Assembly (NCBI GenBank): GCA_964617665.1
Contig: CAZUAH010000497.1
Span: 1-10,366 of the forward strand
Direction of reading: 5' to 3'
Origin: JADHUC01 sp964617665
Lineage (GTDB): Bacteria; Planctomycetota; Planctomycetia; Pirellulales; Pirellulaceae
Length of the DNA stretch: 10,366 bases
Every line of letters starts with the position of its first letter. Position 1 is the stretch's first letter. Below the pieces are notes generated by a model, which saw only the letters and a list, made by a program, of their open reading frames with translations, had not been told where the DNA came from and searched no databases. Both the position numbers and the translations under genes were made by a program. Below are positions 1-6,061 of this stretch, piece by piece.

Positions 1-1224
1 GAGATGGGCTTCTCGACCGCGCCATTGATCACGATGGGCTGCGTCATGATGCGCAAATGTCACTTGAACACTTGCCCTGTGGGCGTCGCCACTCAGGATC
101 CGGAATTGCGTAAGAAGTTCAGCGGTAAGCCTGAGCACGTGGTGACCTACCTGTTCATGGTGGCTGAGGAAGCAAGACGGGTCATGGCCGAGCTGGGCTT
201 TCGCAAGACGGAGGACATGATCGGCCGCGTTGATTGCCTCGAGACGGAAGATGCTATTCGCCACTGGAAGGCGGACGGATTGGATCTGACACCGATCCTC
301 ACACAAGCCGAGAGGCCGGACGGGGACGAGGGAACTCGTTGCACTATCCAGCAGGATCACAGGTTGGAAAAGGCGTTGGACAATACGCACCTGCTTCGTT
401 TGGCGGCTCCAGCATTGGAGCAAGGCGAGAGAATCCGCGAGGAGTTGGAAATCACCAACGTCAATCGGACGGTGGGCACCATTCTCAGTCACGAATTGGT
501 CAAGCGTTGTGGCGACAACGGGCTGCCGGACGACACGATCCGCTTCAAGTTCAACGGTTCCGCCGGCCAGAGCTTTGGTGCATTCCTGGCCAAGGGCGTC
601 ACGCTGGAATTGGAAGGGGATGCGAACGACTACGTGGGTAAGGGGTTGTCAGGCGGCCAATTGATCGTCTATCCGCCCAAGGCAAGCGGATTCGCGGCGG
701 AAGACAATATCATCGTGGGCAACGTGTCGTTGTACGGCGCGACGGGAGGTCGAGCGTTCATTCGTGGCCAGGCGGCCGAGCGGTTCTGCGTCCGCAATAG
801 CGGCGCCTGGGCGGTGATCGAAGGCGTGGGCGACCACGGCTGCGAATACATGACCGGCGGCCGTGCCATCATTCTTGGGCCAACCGGGCGCAATTTTGCC
901 GCGGGAATGTCGGGCGGCATCGCCTACGTTTGGGCTCGCGATATGGCCAAGTTTCGCCTGAACTGTAACTTGGGCATGGTCGAACTCGAGAAAGTTGACA
1001 CCGAACGAGAGATCGGCCTATTACTGGACATGGTCGATCTGCATTGGAAGTACACTGGATCGCCTGTCGCCCAAGATGTGCTGGCCGATTGGGACAGGAT
1101 CGTGCGAGATGAGTTCGTCAAGGTGATGCCGGTCGACTACAAGCGGGCGTTACGGGAGCGCATGTTTCATGACGAAGAGGAAGAGGCTCCGGTCCACGCC
1201 GAAAAAGCGACACAGCCGATATGA
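1..1224 (+). CDS. gltB: Glutamate synthase large subunit, C-terminal part (5'-truncated by window)
   Basis: This is the last third of the large (alpha) subunit of glutamate synthase, which makes two glutamates from glutamine and 2-oxoglutarate in the cytoplasm. The reading frame is already open at base 1, so the glutaminase, central and most of the FMN-barrel domains lie outside the window. Counting from the first visible codon, Cys14, Cys20 and Cys25 form the C-x5-C-x4-C pattern that binds the 3Fe-4S cluster in this family, followed by the typical CPVGVATQDP. Residues about 145-345 are the GXGXG beta-helix, with repeated glycine turns such as SGGQLIVYP, TGGRAFIRG and SGGIAYVW. The stop (1222-1224) is 8 bases before gltD, so the two are cotranscribed. 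The tail is acidic (DEEEEAP). The assignment is secure; only the missing N-terminus is unknown. Confidence 0.97.
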   Translation, partial: EMGFSTAPLITMGCVMMRKCHLNTCPVGVATQDPELRKKFSGKPEHVVTYLFMVAEEARRVMAELGFRKTEDMIGRVDCLETEDAIRHWKADGLDLTPILTQAERPDGDEGTRCTIQQDHRLEKALDNTHLLRLAAPALEQGERIREELEITNVNRTVGTILSHELVKRCGDNGLPDDTIRFKFNGSAGQSFGAFLAKGVTLELEGDANDYVGKGLSGGQLIVYPPKASGFAAEDNIIVGNVSLYGATGGRAFIRGQAAERFCVRNSGAWAVIEGVGDHGCEYMTGGRAIILGPTGRNFAAGMSGGIAYVWARDMAKFRLNCNLGMVELEKVDTEREIGLLLDMVDLHWKYTGSPVAQDVLADWDRIVRDEFVKVMPVDYKRALRERMFHDEEEEAPVHAEKATQPI

Positions 1225-1232
1225 GATAGACA

Positions 1233-2801
1233 ATGGGAAAACCAACCGGTTTCATCGAATACGAACGAGAAGACGTACCTTATCGCCTGCCTTCTGCACG
1301 GGTTGGTGATTTCAAGGAAATCTATACGGACTTTCGTGAGGGGGAATTGCGCACACAGGGCGCGCGGTGCATGGATTGTGGTGTGCCGTTTTGCATGTCC
1401 GGTACGGGCTGTCCGATCGACAATCTCATACCCGAGTGGAACGATTTGGTTTATCGCGGGCGTTGGCGCGAAGCATTGGACCGACTGCACAAGACGAATA
1501 ACTTTCCTGAGTTCACCGGGCGCGCATGCCCCGCGCCATGCGAAGGTGCTTGTGTTCTGGGGATCGTTGATCCGCCGGTGACAATCAAGAACATCGAGTG
1601 CGCTATCATTGACCGCGGTTTTGCGGAAGGCTGGGTCAAACCGAATCCGCCGGAGGTGCACACCGGAAAGGAAATCGCCGTCGTGGGCTCCGGGCCGGCC
1701 GGGCTGGCTGCCGCTGCACAATTGAACAAGGTCGGCCACGAAGTGACCGTCTACGACCGCGCGGACCGTATCGGCGGCCTGTTGATGTACGGTATCCCGA
1801 ATATGAAATTGGACAAAGCCGTCGTCCAACGGCGCATTGATTTGCTTGAACAGGAGGGCGTAAAGTTCGTCACCCGAGCCCATGTCGGGAAAAGGGAAGA
1901 TTTCCCCATCGGGCATATGACGGGGATCATGGAGGAGCGTGGACATGAGATTCAGTACGTCGATCCGAACGCGTTGCGAGAGGATTATGACGCGCTGTTG
2001 CTGGCCACCGGTGCTACACGACCACGCGATCTACCGATTCCCGGTCGCGAATTGGGCGGTGTCTACTTCGCAATGGATTTCCTGACTCGGAATACGAAGA
2101 GTCTGCTTGATGCGAATCTCGAAGATGAAGCCTATTTCTCTGCCGAGGGTAAGGACGTAATCGTGATTGGTGGTGGCGACACCGGCGCCGATTGTATCGG
2201 CACGTCGTTGCGTCATGGATGTCGCAGTGTGGTGAACTTCGAATTGTTGGACCGACCACCTGCCGGTCGTGCCGAGAATAACCCGTGGCCTCAATGGCCA
2301 CGGATCTTCCGAGTGGACTACTCTCACGCCGAGTGTCGCGATGCCCTTGGCGAGGATCCACGCGAATTCTCCGTCTTGACCAAGGAATTCGTGGACGACG
2401 GCAACGGCAATGTGGCAGCCGTGAAAACCGTCAAGGTCGACTGGTCAAACCCGTCGTCAAACGCACCATTCACCGAGGTTCCGGGTAGCGAGCAGGAATG
2501 GAAGGCCGATTTGGTGTTTCTGTCGATGGGCTTCCTTGGCCCGGAAAGCGCAATAGCCGAGATGCTGGATCTGGTGTGCGACGATCGCAGCAACTACAAA
2601 GCGGAGCACGGCCCGTTCGTGACCAGCGTGGATGGCGTGTTTGCCGCGGGCGATTGTCGACGCGGCCAATCGCTTGTCGTCTGGGCCATCAACGAAGGGC
2701 GTGGTGCGGCACGGGCCATCGACGAGTATTTGATGGGCTGCAGCAACCTTCCAGCACCAGGGGTCACCATGGGGTCGGCGCTGACGGCGGCATGGCGATA
2801 G
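1233..2801 (+). CDS. gltD: Glutamate synthase small subunit (NADPH, FAD, Fe-S)
   Basis: This is the beta subunit that oxidises NADPH on FAD and passes electrons through two 4Fe-4S clusters to the large subunit. The N-terminal cysteine pattern is complete: Cys46, 49, 54 and 60, then Cys99, 103 and 107 in RACPAPCEGAC. An FAD-binding Rossmann motif GSGPAG lies at residues 152-157, followed by the typical GGLLMYGIPNMKLDK. A second nucleotide-binding motif, GGGDTG (313-318), fits NADPH. The C-terminal FAD motif is FAAGDCRRGQSLVVWA. At 522 residues it is longer than the roughly 470-490 usual for the family. Part of the excess is an extra stretch around residues 222-247, between the first two nucleotide-binding regions. 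The ATG at 1233 directly precedes the conserved start MGKPTGF. A strong Shine-Dalgarno is not visible, so translation is probably coupled to gltB. Confidence 0.97.
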   Translation: MGKPTGFIEYEREDVPYRLPSARVGDFKEIYTDFREGELRTQGARCMDCGVPFCMSGTGCPIDNLIPEWNDLVYRGRWREALDRLHKTNNFPEFTGRACPAPCEGACVLGIVDPPVTIKNIECAIIDRGFAEGWVKPNPPEVHTGKEIAVVGSGPAGLAAAAQLNKVGHEVTVYDRADRIGGLLMYGIPNMKLDKAVVQRRIDLLEQEGVKFVTRAHVGKREDFPIGHMTGIMEERGHEIQYVDPNALREDYDALLLATGATRPRDLPIPGRELGGVYFAMDFLTRNTKSLLDANLEDEAYFSAEGKDVIVIGGGDTGADCIGTSLRHGCRSVVNFELLDRPPAGRAENNPWPQWPRIFRVDYSHAECRDALGEDPREFSVLTKEFVDDGNGNVAAVKTVKVDWSNPSSNAPFTEVPGSEQEWKADLVFLSMGFLGPESAIAEMLDLVCDDRSNYKAEHGPFVTSVDGVFAAGDCRRGQSLVVWAINEGRGAARAIDEYLMGCSNLPAPGVTMGSALTAAWR

Positions 2802-2886
2802 AGTTGGGCGGACCCCACGCTCGACCAATCATGCTCTGCTGGCAACTCGGAACGCTACTACGGTCCGGCCTTTCCGCATAAGCTCA

Positions 2887-2905
2887 GCTAATCATCAGGA
2901 TTAGC
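2887..2905. other. Small hairpin downstream of gltD
   Basis: GCTAATC and GATTAGC form a perfect 7-base-pair stem around a 5-base loop (ATCAG), 85 bases after the gltD stop. It is A+T-rich and has no T-run after it, so it is not a classical intrinsic terminator. It may help end or stabilise the gltBD transcript, or be chance. Confidence 0.35.
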
Positions 2906-3037
2906 AATATCCACGAAGCTTATCTATTTGGGGGTTTTCCTATTCAGGGTTCTGGATAAGATTGACCTTTTGAACGTGCTGTTTGCGGCAGTGCATAGGT
3001 AATAGGAAGAGTTCTGCGAATCGTTCGACGGCCGATT

Positions 3038-3052
3038 GCCACGACGCGTGGC
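3038..3052. other. Small hairpin in the metF leader
   Basis: GCCACG and CGTGGC form a perfect 6-base-pair G+C-rich stem with a 3-base loop, about 125 bases before the metF-type start. It lies where a 5' leader would be. No T-run follows and it matches no RNA family known to me, so any regulatory role is only a possibility. Confidence 0.3.
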
Positions 3053-3160
3053 GGGTAAGATGTCGAGAACCGGCACTTAGGCCACTCGCGACCCGAAGAG
3101 AGAGCCGAGCCTGAGAATCAAGCTGCTGACACGTAGATTTCCAAACGCGCCGACACAATC

Positions 3161-3165
3161 AGGAA
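3161..3165 (+). promoter_or_regulatory. Ribosome binding site for the metF-type gene
   Basis: AGGAA ends 11 bases before the ATG at 3177, and a second purine run (GAGAGA) abuts the start. Together with the conserved N-terminus (E-C-G-P-P-R-G at about residue 21) this supports the 3177 start. Confidence 0.45.
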
Positions 3166-3176
3166 ACGTAGAGAGA

Positions 3177-4142
3177 ATGAAGACAACCAGTCGACTGGAA
3201 AAGGTCTTGGAGAGCGGTGCCTTTGCGGTCACGTCTGAATGTGGGCCGCCCCGAGGGGCAGACCCAGAAGTCGTCCACAAGAAAGGCGAGCTTCTTCGAG
3301 ACGCGGTAGACGGCGTCAACGTCACGGACAACCAGACCTCGGTGGTTCGGATGTCTTCCATTGCTGCCTGTACCGTCCTCAAGCAGATGGGCTTTGATCC
3401 GATCGTTCAGATGACGGTGCGGGACCGAAACCGCATCGGCCTGCAAAGCGATCTTCTGGGTGCGGCTGCCTTGGGAATGCGCAACATCCTCTGCCTGTCC
3501 GGGGACCACCAACGATTCGGCGATCATCCCGGCGCCAAGAACGTTTTCGATATTGACTCCATTCAGCTTGTCCGCGCTGTCTACCGGATGCGAGAAGAGG
3601 GCAAGTTGATTAGTGGCGAGGAGATCAAGTCTCCCCCTAGGTTCTATATTGGTGCGGCGGCCAACCCCTTTGCGGATCCGTTCGAGATGCGCGTGTCCAG
3701 GTTGGCTAAGAAGGCGGCAGCCGGTGCGGATTTCATTCAGACCCAGTGCATCTATAATCTGGACAGGTTTCGGCAGTGGCTGGACGCCGCGGTGGCCCGC
3801 GGTCTTCATGAGAAGGTGAAGATTCTCGCGGGGGTCACCCCCATGAAAAGCGTCGGCATGGCGCGTTACATGAAGAATTCCGTGCCGGGGATGGATGTGC
3901 CCGATGAGATTATCACGCGCCTGAAAGGTGCAGGAAAAGGGAATGCTGCCAAAGAGGGCATAAAGATCTGCGTCGAGACAATCCAGCAGCTCAGAGAAAT
4001 GGAAGGCGTAGCTGGTGTGCACATTATGGCCATTGAGTGGGAAGAGAAAGTCGCCGAGATGGTACAGCAGGCCGGGCTGATGCCGCGGCCCGAAGTGGCG
4101 GCTTGTGATTCGACGTCTTCGTGTTGCGCAGGAACGATTTGA
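3177..4142 (+). CDS. metF: Methylenetetrahydrofolate reductase, short MetF-type
   Basis: This 321-residue protein is a single-domain 5,10-methylenetetrahydrofolate reductase, a flavin enzyme of the TIM-barrel MetF fold that interconverts methylene- and methyl-tetrahydrofolate. Visible hallmarks are the N-terminal active-site glutamate (Glu21 in TSECGPPRG), the folate/FAD region QMTVRDRNRIGLQSDLLGAA leading to LCLSGD (Asp110), ADFIQTQCIYN (Gln190 matching the conserved strand glutamine), and AGVTPM (residues 218-223). It resembles the anaerobe/acetogen branch (GVNVTDNQT near residues 46-54) more than E. coli MetF. No eukaryotic-type regulatory domain is present, and no MetV partner gene is visible. 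The C-terminus ends in an unusual Cys-rich tail with Cys310, 316 and 317. The stop TGA (4140-4142) overlaps the next ATG by one base, implying translational coupling to the MvhD-like gene and a shared function. Whether its electron donor is NAD(P)H or the neighbouring iron-sulfur proteins is not shown. Confidence 0.88.
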   Translation: MKTTSRLEKVLESGAFAVTSECGPPRGADPEVVHKKGELLRDAVDGVNVTDNQTSVVRMSSIAACTVLKQMGFDPIVQMTVRDRNRIGLQSDLLGAAALGMRNILCLSGDHQRFGDHPGAKNVFDIDSIQLVRAVYRMREEGKLISGEEIKSPPRFYIGAAANPFADPFEMRVSRLAKKAAAGADFIQTQCIYNLDRFRQWLDAAVARGLHEKVKILAGVTPMKSVGMARYMKNSVPGMDVPDEIITRLKGAGKGNAAKEGIKICVETIQQLREMEGVAGVHIMAIEWEEKVAEMVQQAGLMPRPEVAACDSTSSCCAGTI

Positions 4143-4600
4143 TGGCCAAGCCCGTGTCTCCAGACATCGCCGTATACGTATGCGTCAACTGCATTCCTGA
4201 GGGCGGGCATTTGCCGCGCCAGTGGTTGCAGGATGGTGCACGTGCCTTGGTGCGCGAGGTTCCGTGCAGCGGTAAGATGGACGCCCAGTATCTGCTTAAT
4301 GCCCTGGAGGGCGGTGCGCGTGGAATCTGTGTGGTGGCGTGCCCCAAGGGTGAGTGCCTGTTGGCGCAAGGGAATTACCGCGCGGAAGTGCGGATCGGCA
4401 TGATCCAGCGGCTATTGACCGAGATCGGAATGGAGCCCGAGCGTGCAGAGCTGGTCCATCGCTTGCCGGACGCTTCCTTCGACCAATTCGAGCAACTCGT
4501 ACGCGACGCGGTTGGGCGCATATGCACATTGGGGGAAAGTCCCATGTGCCAGGACAAAGCACTTGAAACCATCGGTGAATCCGGACGGGGGACAGACTGA
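4142..4600 (+). CDS. MvhD/FrhD-family iron-sulfur electron-transfer subunit
   Basis: This 152-residue protein belongs to the MvhD/FrhD family (often annotated hydrogenase iron-sulfur subunit, delta), whose members carry a [2Fe-2S] cluster and relay electrons between a hydrogenase or dehydrogenase and HdrA-type flavoproteins. The five family cysteines are all present: Cys14 and 17 (CVNC), Cys42 (PCSGKMD), and Cys67 and 72 (ACPKGEC). They are followed by the diagnostic GNYRAEVRIGMIQRLLTEIGM. I chose the ATG at 4142 over the in-frame ATG at 4121 because it overlaps the metF stop by one base and starts at the family's usual point. No hydrogenase or heterodisulfide reductase genes are nearby. Here the partners are probably MetF and the following ferredoxin-barrel proteins, an inference from the 1-base overlap upstream and the 2-base gap downstream. 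Residues after about 125, including two further cysteines, are not part of the usual core. Confidence 0.87.
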   Translation: MAKPVSPDIAVYVCVNCIPEGGHLPRQWLQDGARALVREVPCSGKMDAQYLLNALEGGARGICVVACPKGECLLAQGNYRAEVRIGMIQRLLTEIGMEPERAELVHRLPDASFDQFEQLVRDAVGRICTLGESPMCQDKALETIGESGRGTD

Positions 4601-4602
4601 CC

Positions 4603-6021
4603 GTGCCTGCCAAGATCCATATTCATACCGAGCCGGCCCCGCCGCGTGTTCGCCCCGTGGGCAAGTTGGGGATCGTCGATTGGCGCGAGGACTGTTCGAG
4701 CTGCCACAACTGTGTGAAGCGGGGGTGCATCTACGGGCTGTGGCGTGACGAGGCTGACACGCTGCATGAGGAACGCGGCTATCTGGACTACGTCTATCAG
4801 TGCAGAGGCTGCCTGACGTGTGTTCAGGATTGCACTAAGGGCATCCTCACGCGGGTGATCAATCCCGAGTACGAACGGCTTGGCGACGAGTATTTCACCC
4901 CGGACATTATCCTGTCCACTTGGTATCAGGCGGAGACAGGCCGAATTCCTGTTTCAGGTGCAGGCTACAACGGCCCCTACAGCGGACCGGGATTCGATTC
5001 CATGTGGACGGATATGTCGGAAATCGTACGGCCGACGCGTGATGGAATCCACGGGCGCGAGTACATCAACACCAGCGTGGACGTTGGCCGAAAACTGGCT
5101 CATCTTGCATTCCATGAGGGCCGACTGGAAGTTTCGCCTCCGCCGCTGATCGAATTCCCTTTGCCGGTGATCTTCGAATCACTGCCACAACGTTGGCATG
5201 GCGGCAAGATAGTCCAGTCGATCGCCAAGGCAGCGGCCGAGATCGGCCTGTTTTCGATTGTCCGCGGCGACGAGATCCCTCCCGATCTCTCCGTCCTGGA
5301 AGACAATCTCGTTCCCTGGCTGGACACGGTCCAGCAGTGTACCGACGGGACCTATGCCAAGGCGCCCATGGCGATGATCGCTGATGGACCGGACGTTGCC
5401 GCGATGCAGGCTGCGTTGAAGGAAAAGAATGCCGAGCAGATCGTGGCGGTTCGCGTGCCCGCGACACCGAATGTGACGGAGCGCGTCGTCAAGCTGGTCG
5501 AAGATGGTGCCGAGGTGATACACTTGGTGTTCGACTCGCACGGTCGCGAGGACGCCCCGGCGAAACCCCGCCATGTGCGCGATGTGCTTCGGGATGTCCA
5601 TGGCACGCTGGTCAAGGAGGGTACGCGCGACTTGGTGACGCTCGTGTCATCGGGTGGTGTCGTTCAAGCCGAGCATGTGGTCAAAGCCGTTGTCTGCGGT
5701 GCGGACTTGGTGGCCATCGACCTGCCGCTCGTCGTGGCGATGGAATGCCGGCTGTGTGGCGAGTGCGAGCGGGGTGAGACGTGCTCGATTGCACTCGACG
5801 AGACCGGTCCCGACTACGCCACACGCCGCGTCATCAATCTGATTGGCGCTTGGCACCAGCAGATGATCGAGATGCTCGGGGCGATGGGGATCCGCGAAGT
5901 CCGACGGCTGCGAGGCGAGACCGGCCGCTGCATGTTCTTCGAAGACCTCGAACGCGAAACGTTCGGCCGGTTGTTTGGAAAACGAAAGGACGAAGAGTCC
6001 CTTGTGCATTGTGAATCTTAG
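4603..6021 (+). CDS. Ferredoxin-fused glutamate-synthase-like barrel protein, divergent paralog
   Basis: This 472-residue protein starts with a two-cluster ferredoxin module: Cys31, 34, 37 and 42, then the classical Cys67, 70, 73 and 77. A linker follows (IILSTWYQAETG, shared in pattern with the next gene's ITATWHMAETG), then a degenerate glutamate-synthase-type FMN barrel (about 180-440). The barrel aligns with the next protein at its end: LVSSGGVVQAEHVVKAVVCGADLV against VIASGGIRTPADAAKAIALGADGVV, each followed by a C-x2-C-x2-C-x5-C cluster motif (here Cys382, 385, 388, 394). It lacks the substrate-site signatures, however: no QGAKPG, no GGMSFGS, and DSHGRED in place of DGSYGGTGA. It may be an electron-transfer or structural partner of the next protein, or act on a different substrate. 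The start is GTG, two bases after the preceding stop. No signal peptide or membrane segment is seen, so it is cytoplasmic. Confidence 0.8.
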   Translation: MPAKIHIHTEPAPPRVRPVGKLGIVDWREDCSSCHNCVKRGCIYGLWRDEADTLHEERGYLDYVYQCRGCLTCVQDCTKGILTRVINPEYERLGDEYFTPDIILSTWYQAETGRIPVSGAGYNGPYSGPGFDSMWTDMSEIVRPTRDGIHGREYINTSVDVGRKLAHLAFHEGRLEVSPPPLIEFPLPVIFESLPQRWHGGKIVQSIAKAAAEIGLFSIVRGDEIPPDLSVLEDNLVPWLDTVQQCTDGTYAKAPMAMIADGPDVAAMQAALKEKNAEQIVAVRVPATPNVTERVVKLVEDGAEVIHLVFDSHGREDAPAKPRHVRDVLRDVHGTLVKEGTRDLVTLVSSGGVVQAEHVVKAVVCGADLVAIDLPLVVAMECRLCGECERGETCSIALDETGPDYATRRVINLIGAWHQQMIEMLGAMGIREVRRLRGETGRCMFFEDLERETFGRLFGKRKDEESLVHCES

Positions 6022-6025
6022 GCGA

Positions 6026-6047
6026 GCGGCAGACGAGAATCTGCCGC
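6026..6047. other. Perfect hairpin between the two barrel genes
   Basis: GCGGCAGA and TCTGCCGC form a perfect 8-base-pair stem around the 6-base loop CGAGAA, starting 4 bases after the upstream stop and ending 3 bases before the ribosome binding site of the next gene. No T-run follows, so termination is unlikely. An mRNA processing or stability element, or control of translation of the downstream gene, fits the position better. Confidence 0.6.
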
Positions 6048-6050
6048 GTT

Positions 6051-6057
6051 AGGAAAG
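6051..6057 (+). promoter_or_regulatory. Ribosome binding site that fixes the GTG start at 6062
   Basis: AGGAAAG lies 4 bases upstream of GTG at 6062. With the hairpin just before it, this supports an independent translation start here rather than coupling across the 40-base gap. Confidence 0.6.
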
Positions 6058-6061
6058 ACAC

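Larger units (their letters stand above)
2802..3176. other. Intergenic region between gltD and the metF-led operon
   Basis: I see no supportable gene in these 375 bases: the short open frames are shadows with no recognisable protein. Two small perfect inverted repeats are present, at 2887-2905 and 3038-3052. A weak sigma-70-like -35 candidate, TTGAAC, lies at 2970-2975, but no convincing -10 follows at 16-18 bases. The last bases hold AGGAA (3161-3165), a plausible ribosome binding site for the next gene. This is where the gltBD transcript probably ends and the next operon's promoter and leader lie. I could not match the leader to a known riboswitch class. Confidence 0.6.

Noticed and set aside
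1167..1946. 259-codon minus-strand open frame over the gltB/gltD junction
   Set aside because: Antisense to two securely identified genes, with no recognisable protein features.
2970..2998. Sigma-70-like promoter (TTGAAC with CATAG about 18 bases on)
   Set aside because: The -10 match is poor and planctomycete promoters are not well defined, so I mention it only within the intergenic description.
3060..3130. Possible cobalamin-type riboswitch suggested by GGCACTTAGGCCACT
   Set aside because: Only a short GCCACT-like element is present. The B12-box consensus and the remaining conserved core could not be found.
3159..4022. 287-codon minus-strand open frame over metF
   Set aside because: Shadow of the metF-type gene; no motifs or plausible start context.
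4121..4141. Upstream in-frame ATG for the MvhD-like gene
   Set aside because: It would add seven residues (MLRRNDL) not typical of the family and increase overlap with metF; the 4142 ATG gives the common TGATG coupling.
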